Assembly: GCA_910587345.1 (NCBI GenBank)
Contig: CAJUKH010000042.1
Location: 1-13,054, forward strand
Reading direction: 5' to 3'
DNA length: 13,054 nucleotides
DNA from: an uncultured Oscillospiraceae bacterium
GTDB lineage: Bacteria; Bacillota; Clostridia; Oscillospirales; Oscillospiraceae
In this document: in pieces, positions 6,293 to 13,054 of the stretch
Position numbering within the stretch: the first letter of the stretch is position 1
How the letters are laid out: each line of letters begins with the position of its first letter
Notes under the pieces: generated by a model
What the model saw: only the letters and a program-made list of their open reading frames with translations
What the model was told of the DNA's origin: nothing
The model's database searches: none
Program-made: the position numbers and the translations under genes

Positions 6293-7129
6293 ATGGCGGA
6301 AATCAGGCTGATGGTGAGCTGCCATCAAATGGAGGAGGTCCCCCCACTGCCCCTTCTGCGGCCCATTCAGGTGGGGGCGGCGCTGTCTTCGGAACCCTTT
6401 CCCGGATTCCTGCAGGACGATACCGGGGAGAACATTTCACACAAAAACCGTTCCTATTGCGAGCTTACCGCCCAGTATTGGGCGTGGAAGAACCTGACGG
6501 CAGATCACTATGGGTTTTTCCACTATCGGCGATATCTCTACCCGGACCGGAGGGCAAAACGTCCCTACCGAATCGAGCGGGCCGCCGCCCCGGAGGTGCT
6601 GGAACGGTTGGGGTACGGAGACTTCCCGGAACTCATTCCGCAATATGATCTGCTCCTTCCCAGGGGGGAGGATATGCATATTCCCGTATGGGAGCATTAT
6701 GCACAGGCCCCGCACCACCACGAGAAGGATTTGAAACTGGCGGTGGAACTCCTTCTGGATGCCCACCCGGAATACCGGGCAGCGGCGGAGACATATTTGG
6801 CCGGATCCAGATGTTATTTCGGCAATATTTTTATCGCCCGGCGGGCGGTGTTTTTTGATTACTGCAGCTGGCTGTTTCCTCTTTTGGAGGAATTTGACCG
6901 CTGGGCGGACCTGACGGGCTACGGCCCTCAGGAACAGCGGGTGGACGGCTATCTGGCCGAGCGCCTGCTGGGCATCTGGGTCACCGCCCATAGGGACTTG
7001 CGGCAGCTGGAGCTTCCCCGGGTGCACTTTATCGGGGACGCAAAGGAGCGGCGAAAAAAGAAAATCGTCAATTTTCTGCTGCCGCCGGGAAGCCTGCGGC
7101 GGAGCAGGATAAAGCGCTTGAAGAGGTGA
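6293..7129 (+). CDS. DUF4422 family glycosyltransferase, first gene of the right operon
   Basis: A 278-residue protein recognised as DUF4422, a family common in capsule and exopolysaccharide clusters and thought to be glycosyltransferases. Seen: VSCHQM near the start, the family block GENISHKNRSYCELTAQYWA (about residues 45-65), then GFFHYRRYLYPD, LLPRGE, and the C-terminal GNIFIARRAVFFDYCSWLFP and LAERLLGIWV segments. ATG at 6293 is chosen because the conserved N-terminal strand follows at once. The frame is open far upstream, but that part lies antisense to the recombinase and has no family similarity. The Shine-Dalgarno is weak (a G-rich AAAGGGGG 9 bases upstream). The next gene starts 5 bases after its stop. 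Donor sugar unknown. Confidence 0.82.
   Translation: MAEIRLMVSCHQMEEVPPLPLLRPIQVGAALSSEPFPGFLQDDTGENISHKNRSYCELTAQYWAWKNLTADHYGFFHYRRYLYPDRRAKRPYRIERAAAPEVLERLGYGDFPELIPQYDLLLPRGEDMHIPVWEHYAQAPHHHEKDLKLAVELLLDAHPEYRAAAETYLAGSRCYFGNIFIARRAVFFDYCSWLFPLLEEFDRWADLTGYGPQEQRVDGYLAERLLGIWVTAHRDLRQLELPRVHFIGDAKERRKKKIVNFLLPPGSLRRSRIKRLKR
7121..7129 (+). promoter_or_regulatory. Ribosome binding site deciding a TTG start
   Basis: AAGAGGTGA is almost the full anti-Shine-Dalgarno complement. It lies 5 bases before TTG at 7135 and overlaps the alternative GTG at 7126, so initiation at TTG is favoured. Confidence 0.55.
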
Positions 7130-7134
7130 GAGGT

Positions 7135-8157
7135 TTGACGCAGGTGTCGGTCATCATTCCGGTCTATAACATCGAGCGGCATCTGCGGCAATGCCTGGAC
7201 AGCGTAACAGGGCAAACGCTGACGGAGTTGGAGATCATCTGCGTGGATGACGGCTCCACCGACGGCAGCCCTGAAATTCTGGTGGACTATGCGCAGCGGG
7301 ATGGTCGTTTTCAAATCATCACCCAACCCAACACCGGCCCCGGCGTTGCAAGAAACACCGGCATGGACCGGGCCACGGGGGAATACCTGATTTTTCTGGA
7401 TTCCGACGACTGGTTTGAGCCGGATTTTCTGGAGCGAATGGTTGCCAAAGCGAAGGAGACCGGGGCGGATGTGACCATCTGCCGGACGGTGGAATTTGAT
7501 ACGGACACTGGGGCGGAATTGCCCTCTGAGTGGATGCTGAAAGAGCGGTATTTACCCAAGGAAACCTTTGCCCCAGAAGAGATGGCGGAGCACATTTTTC
7601 AGTTTACCTACGGCTGGCCATGGGACAAGCTTTACCGTGCGGAGATGGTGCGGCAGGCAGGGCTTTTTTACCCACCTCTGCCCAATTCAGAGGACCTGGT
7701 GTTCGTGTTTCAGAGTTTAACAGCGGCAAGCCGCATCTCCATTCTTCCGAATGTGCTGGTCCACCATCGAGCAAACCGCATGAATTCGGTGTCCAACTCA
7801 CGCCACAGGGACCCGGAGGTTCCCTATGAGGCACTGGCTCTGCTGCGGCAGACCTTGGAGGAGCGGGGAATATATCGTCAATATGAGCCTGCGTTTCTCA
7901 ACTGGGCCATGGAGTTTCTGGTGTGGAATGTGGCCAATATGGGGGACCGAAAGGCCCAACGACAGTATTTTTATAAATTGAAACGGACATGGCTTCCAGC
8001 CATGAGATTTGATTCCCACCCTCGAAGTTACTACGAGAACGGCTTTACCTATCGGAAATACCTGCTGGCCCAATATGCCCCCTGGCCGGTGTTTGCCAGC
8101 ATTTTGAGGGGCTATAAATGGTGGAAAGGAAGCACGGAACGTGGAAACGACAGGTGA
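7135..8157 (+). CDS. Family 2 glycosyltransferase (GT2)
   Basis: A 340-residue GT-A fold glycosyltransferase. Seen: VSVIIPVYNIERHLRQCLDS at the start, CVDDGSTDGS with Asp38-Asp39, GPGVARNTGM, and LDSDDW with Asp89, Asp91 and Asp92 for metal and nucleotide binding. WPWDKLYRAEMV and SEDLVFVFQSL follow, as in EpsJ/WcaA-like enzymes. A TTG start at 7135 is preferred for its near-perfect ribosome binding site; GTG at 7126 would add three residues and overlap the DUF4422 stop. Its last 17 bases overlap the LicD gene. It probably adds one sugar to the polymer made by the right arm; specificity cannot be read. Confidence 0.88.
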   Translation: MTQVSVIIPVYNIERHLRQCLDSVTGQTLTELEIICVDDGSTDGSPEILVDYAQRDGRFQIITQPNTGPGVARNTGMDRATGEYLIFLDSDDWFEPDFLERMVAKAKETGADVTICRTVEFDTDTGAELPSEWMLKERYLPKETFAPEEMAEHIFQFTYGWPWDKLYRAEMVRQAGLFYPPLPNSEDLVFVFQSLTAASRISILPNVLVHHRANRMNSVSNSRHRDPEVPYEALALLRQTLEERGIYRQYEPAFLNWAMEFLVWNVANMGDRKAQRQYFYKLKRTWLPAMRFDSHPRSYYENGFTYRKYLLAQYAPWPVFASILRGYKWWKGSTERGNDR

Positions 8158-8932
8158 GCTTCGGGCGCTTCAGTTTGCGGAGTTGGAGATCTTACTTGAA
8201 TTTCAGCGGGTCTGCACAAAACTGGGGCTGAAATATTACCTGACCGCCGGCACCCTGCTGGGGGCGGTCCGCCACAAGGGCTTTATCCCATGGGATGACG
8301 ATATTGACGTTGCTATGCCCCGGGAGGACTATGACCGGCTGGTTCGGGAGGGCACCACACGTTTTAACCCCCAATATGTCTATCAGGAATACCGCACGGA
8401 ACCCAACTTCCCTTACTATTTCGCCAAACTCCGCAAGCGGGGCACACGGGCGGAAGAACCCATCCTGCGGGCCGTTCAGATGGAGCAGGGATATTATATT
8501 GACATTTTCCCTCTGGACCGCTGTCCGGACGGGGACAAACGGGCCGCCTTGCTGTTTAAAGGGATCGAACTGCTGGACTGTGCAGTGCTGGCCCGGGTCA
8601 GTTCTGAGTTTGTATGCGGATACCAAAAACCTTATATGCGCCTTCTCTGGGGCACACTGCGGCACCTGCCGAACCGGTGGTTGTTTGCTTTGCGGGAGAG
8701 CGTAAGGAAACTGCTTGGCATGGGCGGGGACCGGCTCTGCACCGTGGGAGGTCACCACGGCTACCCCAGGGAGACCTATCAGCCGGCCTGGTTTGCCCAG
8801 ACCGTGGAGCTGGAATTTGAAGGGCGGCGCTTTCCGGCTCCCGGCGGATGGGAGAAGCTGCTGGAGAATATGTACGGAGACTATATGACCCCACCGCCCG
8901 AAGAGGACCGGCAGGGACATTTTACGGAATAA
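8141..8932 (+). CDS. LicD family phosphotransferase (phosphocholine or related phospho-substituent)
   Basis: A 263-residue LicD protein, a nucleotidyltransferase-fold family that attaches phosphocholine (or another phospho-alcohol) from a CDP-activated donor to surface glycans, as LicD1/LicD2 do on pneumococcal teichoic acid. Seen: LTAGTLLGAVRHKGFIPWDD (residues 34-53), containing GTLLGAVRH, then the metal-binding acidic motif WDDDID (51-56), and YYIDIFPLDRCP (about 124-135), all hallmarks of LicD. The start is GTG with GGAAAGGA 10 bases upstream, inside the end of the GT2 gene. No choline uptake or activation genes (licA-C) are in the window, so the transferred group is uncertain; beside TagD, a CDP-linked donor is plausible. 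Confidence 0.87.
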   Translation: METTGELRALQFAELEILLEFQRVCTKLGLKYYLTAGTLLGAVRHKGFIPWDDDIDVAMPREDYDRLVREGTTRFNPQYVYQEYRTEPNFPYYFAKLRKRGTRAEEPILRAVQMEQGYYIDIFPLDRCPDGDKRAALLFKGIELLDCAVLARVSSEFVCGYQKPYMRLLWGTLRHLPNRWLFALRESVRKLLGMGGDRLCTVGGHHGYPRETYQPAWFAQTVELEFEGRRFPAPGGWEKLLENMYGDYMTPPPEEDRQGHFTE

Positions 8933-8952
8933 TCAAAGAAGGAGAGAACGGG

Positions 8953-9342
8953 ATGAAACGGGTCATTACCTACGGGACCTTTGACTTGCTCCACTATGGG
9001 CACATCAACCTGCTGAAACGGGCAAAGGCATTGGGCGATTATCTCATCGTGGCCTTGTCCACAGACGAGTTCAACTGGAACAGCAAGCAGAAAAAGTGCT
9101 ATTTCAGCTATGAAAAGCGCAAACAGCTACTGGAGGCCATCCGGTATGTGGACCTGGTCATCCCGGAGGAAAACTGGGAGCAGAAGGCAAAGGATGTGGA
9201 GCTTTACCATGTGGACACCTTTGTGATGGGTGACGACTGGGAGGGAAGGTTTGACTTCCTGAAGGACCAGTGCGAGGTAGTCTACCTGCCGAGAACACCG
9301 GAGATCTCCACAACGCAAATCAAGGAGGAGCTGGGGAAGTGA
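8953..9342 (+). CDS. tagD: Glycerol-3-phosphate cytidylyltransferase (TagD)
   Basis: A 129-residue cytosolic enzyme that makes CDP-glycerol from sn-glycerol 3-phosphate and CTP, the donor for poly(glycerol phosphate) teichoic acid synthesis. The length equals that of Bacillus subtilis TagD. Seen: ITYGTFDLLHYGHINLLKRA with the HxGH motif His14-Tyr15-Gly16-His17, and the C-terminal RTPEISTTQIK signature (114-124) of the cytidylyltransferase family. Strong ribosome binding site GAAGGAGAG about 8 bases before the ATG. It overlaps the next gene, a CDP-glycerol consumer, by 4 bases. It is the only visible source of CDP-glycerol and could serve the transferases of both arms. Confidence 0.94.
   Translation: MKRVITYGTFDLLHYGHINLLKRAKALGDYLIVALSTDEFNWNSKQKKCYFSYEKRKQLLEAIRYVDLVIPEENWEQKAKDVELYHVDTFVMGDDWEGRFDFLKDQCEVVYLPRTPEISTTQIKEELGK
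9322..9328 (+). promoter_or_regulatory. Ribosome binding site fixing a GTG start
   Basis: AAGGAGG inside the end of tagD, 10 bases before GTG at 9339. This GTG overlaps the tagD stop (GTGA). It supports this start over the in-frame ATG at 9270. Confidence 0.65.
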
Positions 9343-11774
9343 TACAGAAGACGGTGACAAAAATAAAGGACCATTGGAAAAAAATCTGGGATAAGCTCAA
9401 AAACAAATACTGGCGTGCAAAGTGTAGATATATTAGGTTTTACGATTCCTTGCCCATTGATGATCGGATGATTTTGATGGAGGCTGAGCAGGGAAGAACG
9501 ATAAATGGCAACATATATTATATAGCCAAGTATTTGGCGCAAACTCCGAAATATGAGCACTTCAAATTGTATTTATCGGCAAGAGGAGGCAATGTAAAGC
9601 GCTTTCAAAAAGTGTTGGCTTTCAACAATGTGGAAAACGTCGAAGTGGTTTCTCTTTCTTCAGACCAATATTTTCGTGTTCTTGCCTCTGCAAAATATTT
9701 GATTACAGATACGTCGTTTCTGCCCTTTTTTGTGAAGAAAGAAGGGCAGATTTACCTAAACACTTGGCATGGGACACCATTGAAATCGCTGGGGAAAAAC
9801 ATTCAGACAGGTCCCCATGGTATAGGGAACGGACAGCGGAATTTTGTATGTAGCGACTTTCTTTTATTCCCCAATGAATACACAAGGGACCATATTATTG
9901 AAGACTATATGCTGGCAAATATTAGCAAAAGCAGGTGCGTTTTATCGGGCTATCCCAGAAATGAGGTTTTTTTTGACGATAAACGCCGCATGCAAATCCG
10001 GGAAGATTTGGAGCTTACGGGCAAGAGAATCTATGCGTATATGCCTACTTTTCGGGGTGGGGTCCGTACAGGGACGACGCAAAAGAGTGATGCATATATG
10101 ACATATTATTTGTGTGAGTTGGACAAACAGCTTGCGGACAACGAAGTGTTGTATGTAAATCTTCACCCCATTGTTATAAAAAGCGGAATTGACTTTCGCC
10201 AATTCCAGCATATCCGCAAATTCCCAGAGAATTATGAGACGTATGAGTTTTTAAACGTTGCAGATGTGTTGGTCACCGATTATTCCAGCGTCTTTTTCGA
10301 TTTTGCTGGAACGGGCCGCAAAATCATCTTATTCCCTTATGATAAGGAGGAATACCTTGCGGACCGGGGAATGTATTTCTCCATGGATGAGTTGCCTTTT
10401 CCTCAGGTGCGAAGCGAGAGGGAGCTATTGCAGGAACTCCGGTCAGAAAAAATTTATGATGATCGGGAGTTTATCCAGAAGTTTGCGCCATACGAAGGGC
10501 TTGGTGCGACGCAGAGACTATGCGACTACACTATTTTGGGAGAGGATACAGGTCTGAAAGTGGAGGAGATGCCAAACAACGGGAAAGAAAATGTTCTTCT
10601 CTATGTGGGAAATCTGGCTGGAAACGGGATAACTGCGTCTGTGCGCGCCCTCTTTGATACCATTGATTTGGGAAAGCGCAATTACTACATTACGTTTATT
10701 ACGGAGACAGTCCAACCGTATTACAAAACCTTGTTTGCGCTCCCCAAGGAAGTATCCTTTTACCCCACAACTGGAGATTTGAATTTAACGATTGCCAACC
10801 GTGTTGTTCGCAAATTATTTAAATGGAAGGTTATTCCTGCCCCCCTCTATGTCAAACTTCTGGGGAAGCGGATTAGACAGGATTATGAACGAAATTTTGG
10901 CTGCGCAAAATTTGATACGGTTATTCAGTTTAATGGGTATGAGCAGGAGGTCATTCTGCGCTTGAGTGCTGCTCCATGCAGGAAAGTCATATTTGTGCAT
11001 AGTGATATGCTTGCTGAAATCAAAATCAGAAAGAACCAGCGCAGGGACGTCTTGCGTTACGCATACCGACACTATGATAAGGTTGCGGCAGTTACGGAGG
11101 GGATTTTGACGCCAACCTATAAGATTGCGGGGAGGAAAGACAATATCTGCATCGTGAAAAATGCGATCCAATATCAGTCGATTTTGGAGCGTGCGCAGGA
11201 AGAGATCACGCTGGACGATTTTACCAGGTGCTCTCTTGAGCGAGAAGAATTTTTTGAGCTTATGGGCACCCCCTGCCCCAAATTTATTTGTGTGGGCAGG
11301 TTCTCCCCTGAAAAGGGTCATCGACGTTTGGTGGACGCATTCCACAATCAACTGGCAAATATGCCAGATGCAAAGCTAATCATTATGGGTGGCAGCTCTT
11401 ACGGAAGCACCTATGATGAACTGCAGGAATACATTTTAAGCCTTGGACTTGAAAAAAGCGTAGTCCTTCTGCGCCGTGTTTCCAATCCATATCCCATCAT
11501 AAAGGCCTGTGATTATTCTATCCTGAGTTCGTTTTATGAGGGGTTCGGCCTGGTGCTGGTTGAGGCTGATATTCTTGGAAAACCCGTAGTATCGACAGAT
11601 ATCCCTGGCCCCCGGGACTTTATGCTGGCCCACGGCGGAATTTTGGTGGAAAACTCTCAAAAGGGTCTGGAACATGGTTTACAAATGCTTGCCTGTGGAG
11701 AGGTACAGCCCATGTCGGTGGATTATCAAGCTTACAATCAAAGTGTTGTAAAAGAATTTGAGCAGCTGTTGTAA
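9339..11774 (+). CDS. Bifunctional CDP-glycerol glycerophosphotransferase (TagF-like) + GT4 glycosyltransferase
   Basis: An 811-residue fusion. Residues about 40-400 are a CDP-glycerol glycerophosphotransferase: NTWHGTPLKSLG with His144, GYPRNEVFF, YMPTFRGG, NLHPIV with His276, and TDYSSVFFDFAG with Asp314. Residues about 425-811 form a GT-B family 4 glycosyltransferase: YVGNLAGNGITASV, VHSD, VGRFSPEKGHRRLVDAF from about 652, and the E-x7-E pair Glu734/Glu742 in FYEGFGLVLVEAD. It probably adds glycerol-phosphate and a sugar alternately or in sequence, giving a repeat unit with sugar and glycerol-phosphate, at the membrane face. A GTG start at 9339 (GTGA overlap with tagD, AAGGAGG upstream) is preferred to ATG at 9270, which lies within tagD. 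It is more AT-rich than tagD and licD. The domain order is the reverse of the left-arm fusion. Its TAA shares a base with the next ATG. Confidence 0.9.
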   Translation: MIQKTVTKIKDHWKKIWDKLKNKYWRAKCRYIRFYDSLPIDDRMILMEAEQGRTINGNIYYIAKYLAQTPKYEHFKLYLSARGGNVKRFQKVLAFNNVENVEVVSLSSDQYFRVLASAKYLITDTSFLPFFVKKEGQIYLNTWHGTPLKSLGKNIQTGPHGIGNGQRNFVCSDFLLFPNEYTRDHIIEDYMLANISKSRCVLSGYPRNEVFFDDKRRMQIREDLELTGKRIYAYMPTFRGGVRTGTTQKSDAYMTYYLCELDKQLADNEVLYVNLHPIVIKSGIDFRQFQHIRKFPENYETYEFLNVADVLVTDYSSVFFDFAGTGRKIILFPYDKEEYLADRGMYFSMDELPFPQVRSERELLQELRSEKIYDDREFIQKFAPYEGLGATQRLCDYTILGEDTGLKVEEMPNNGKENVLLYVGNLAGNGITASVRALFDTIDLGKRNYYITFITETVQPYYKTLFALPKEVSFYPTTGDLNLTIANRVVRKLFKWKVIPAPLYVKLLGKRIRQDYERNFGCAKFDTVIQFNGYEQEVILRLSAAPCRKVIFVHSDMLAEIKIRKNQRRDVLRYAYRHYDKVAAVTEGILTPTYKIAGRKDNICIVKNAIQYQSILERAQEEITLDDFTRCSLEREEFFELMGTPCPKFICVGRFSPEKGHRRLVDAFHNQLANMPDAKLIIMGGSSYGSTYDELQEYILSLGLEKSVVLLRRVSNPYPIIKACDYSILSSFYEGFGLVLVEADILGKPVVSTDIPGPRDFMLAHGGILVENSQKGLEHGLQMLACGEVQPMSVDYQAYNQSVVKEFEQLL

Positions 11775-13054
11775 TGCAAAGCGAAAGGAAACGTGATACG
11801 GTCATGACAAAGCGAAACGTAGCCTTTGGATTCATTGTATCCTGCTTTGCAGTCTTTCTAATGGCGTGCCTGTTTAATCCGGGACATACGATAGAAAATG
11901 CATCGAGTAAATTGTCCATTATTGGCCCCTATGGCGATAACGAGGCCTATCACCCCAAGGTGCTCTACTTTGAAAATGGCTGGAATGGCTATACCTATTG
12001 GCTGTCCTACACCCCATATCCCCATGCAGACGATACTAAAGAAGATCCCTGCATCGCCTGCAGCAATGACCTGGAGACTTGGGTTACCCCCTCAGGACTT
12101 ATCAATCCTCTCTCCCGTCGGGACAATGGACGTGGCTATAATTCTGACGCCCACTTGGTCTATAACAACGATCAAAATTGTTTGGAGTGTTGGTGGCGGT
12201 ATGTGGACGACGAGGCAGAGACTGAAACCTCTACTATCTACCGTGTTACCACTATCGACGGCCTCCATTGGACAGAGAAAGAAATTGTCTTTCATGCCAA
12301 TGACCGCAAGCAAAGTCTATCCGACTGGGTCAGCCCTTCTGTAATCTATGAAAACGGAGTCTATAAGCTTTGGTATGTGGTTCATCGTACAGTGTACTAC
12401 ACAGAGTCCACTAATCTACAGGTTTGGACCGAACCGATAGACTGTGCTATTCCAGTGGCGGACGGCACTAAAATCTGGCACATTGACGTAATTGCCACTG
12501 ACTTGGGCTACGAGATGCTCTCAGTTAACTACAAAAATAATGCGAAAAACCATCATGGCATGAGTCTCTACTATGCGCAATCCCCCGACGAAACCAGCTG
12601 GGATACTCCAGCCCGGCCCATTTTGTCTCCCGGTGATAATGCAGAGGACTGGGATGCGATGGGCATTTACCGCACTACTTTCCTCAAAGACAGCGACGGC
12701 TATAATCTCCTTTACAGTGCTTACAGCTTGGACGGAACCCGGGGCATAGGTCTGATTCGTGACATAAAAGATCTGCGCACTCAGGAATGCGATAAACTAT
12801 CACGTTGGGGCACAGCAGTGGCCTGTATCGGCTTAATCATCTCACTGGCCGTTTGGCTTTTGACATGCCATCTAAATTCATGGGTCTATAAAAAGTTCAT
12901 AATTTTAAAACGCCACCAATTTCTCTTTGAGGAACTGGTCAAGCGAGATTTTAAGAAAAAGTATAAACGCACCGTGCTGGGCATGGCCTGGAGCGTGTTG
13001 TCCCCGCTGCTGACCCTTTTGGTCATGCGGCTGGTCTTTACGCAGTTTTTTGGC
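11774..13054 (+). CDS. Membrane-anchored beta-propeller-like domain fused in frame to a TagG-type permease N-terminus (partial)
   Basis: A 427-codon frame open to the right edge with no stop. Residues 16-34 are hydrophobic (signal anchor, or a lipoprotein signal ending LMAC32 with atypical Met at -2). Residues about 45-335 look like a five-bladed beta-propeller of glycosidase type (GH32/GH43-like): YHPKVLYF, YTYWLSYTPYP, CIACSNDLETW, YNSDAHLVY, WVSPSVIYENGVYKLWYV. I do not recognise its exact family, and catalytic acids cannot be assigned. Residues about 346-364 are a second membrane helix. From His381 to the edge the sequence is identical to the left permease (ELVKRDFKKKYKR, first helix). 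Topology is coherent: helix in-to-out, propeller outside, helix out-to-in, permease N-terminus inside. ATG at 11774 overlaps the upstream stop (TAATG); ATG at 11804 is an alternative. There is no in-frame ATG between the second helix and the permease core. Confidence 0.72.
   Translation, partial: MQSERKRDTVMTKRNVAFGFIVSCFAVFLMACLFNPGHTIENASSKLSIIGPYGDNEAYHPKVLYFENGWNGYTYWLSYTPYPHADDTKEDPCIACSNDLETWVTPSGLINPLSRRDNGRGYNSDAHLVYNNDQNCLECWWRYVDDEAETETSTIYRVTTIDGLHWTEKEIVFHANDRKQSLSDWVSPSVIYENGVYKLWYVVHRTVYYTESTNLQVWTEPIDCAIPVADGTKIWHIDVIATDLGYEMLSVNYKNNAKNHHGMSLYYAQSPDETSWDTPARPILSPGDNAEDWDAMGIYRTTFLKDSDGYNLLYSAYSLDGTRGIGLIRDIKDLRTQECDKLSRWGTAVACIGLIISLAVWLLTCHLNSWVYKKFIILKRHQFLFEELVKRDFKKKYKRTVLGMAWSVLSPLLTLLVMRLVFTQFFG
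12914..13054. repeat. Right arm of the perfect 141-bp terminal inverted repeat
   Basis: Exact reverse complement of bases 1-141, encoding residues 381-427 of the fusion ORF. Identity begins at the His codon at 12914; upstream, the coding sequence (YKKFIILKR) has no counterpart in the left permease (MLQKLKA). Confidence 0.97.

Noticed and set aside
9270..9338. ATG start at 9270 for the TagF-GT4 fusion
   Set aside because: It would lie well inside tagD. GTG at 9339 has AAGGAGG 10 bases upstream and the usual stop/start overlap.
1..13054. CRISPR arrays, tRNA or rRNA genes, insertion sequences
   Set aside because: No regularly spaced repeats, cloverleaf-like sequences or transposase frames were found. 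The only notable repeats are the two inverted pairs described.

Overview
The window reads as one symmetrical cell-surface polymer locus from a Gram-positive bacterium, most likely a gut-type member of the Clostridia (Oscillospiraceae/Ruminococcaceae-like). This is an inference from the wall teichoic acid enzymes (TagD and two CDP-glycerol glycerophosphotransferase domains), LicD, TagG-type ABC permeases, strong AAGGAGG-type ribosome binding sites and moderately high GC in the central genes. No rRNA, tRNA or species marker is present.

Layout. A leftward operon (5000 to 1, minus strand) encodes a GT4 glycosyltransferase, a GT2 glycosyltransferase, a large GT2 + CDP-glycerol glycerophosphotransferase fusion, and the first 54 codons of a TagG/Wzm-type permease that leaves the window. 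A rightward operon (6293 to 13054, plus strand) encodes a DUF4422 glycosyltransferase, a GT2, a LicD-family transferase, TagD, a CDP-glycerol glycerophosphotransferase + GT4 fusion, and a long open frame in which an extracytoplasmic beta-propeller-like domain runs in frame into the N-terminus of a second permease. Genes within each arm overlap or are spaced by a few to about 45 bases, so each arm is probably one transcription unit.

Between the arms lies a switch. A 282-residue tyrosine recombinase (5312-6160, minus) sits directly beside a 271-bp segment (5036-5306) bounded by perfect 18-bp inverted repeats. Inside are two tandem terminator-like hairpins acting leftward and a weak promoter candidate pointing right. 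The left repeat ends 36 bp upstream of the GT4 start codon, leaving almost no room for another promoter. This is the architecture of a phase-variable invertible promoter. In the orientation given, the left operon looks OFF and any element promoter points towards the recombinase (antisense) and the right operon.

At a larger scale the window is itself bounded by a perfect 141-bp inverted repeat (1-141 versus 12914-13054) lying in the two permease genes. The identity stops exactly at base 141, where the reading frames and upstream sequences diverge completely. The locus may therefore be a second, roughly 13-kb invertible unit, or two arms feeding duplicated permeases. The figure 141 is also a common maximum k-mer of short-read assemblers, so the window may be a whole contig that stopped where a longer repeat begins. 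The repeat is probably real but its true length cannot be seen.

Working model (inference): a recombinase-driven promoter flip chooses between two divergent teichoic-acid-like polymer pathways, each ending in an exporter permease with the same N-terminal core but a different N-terminal extension, one of them carrying an external propeller domain.
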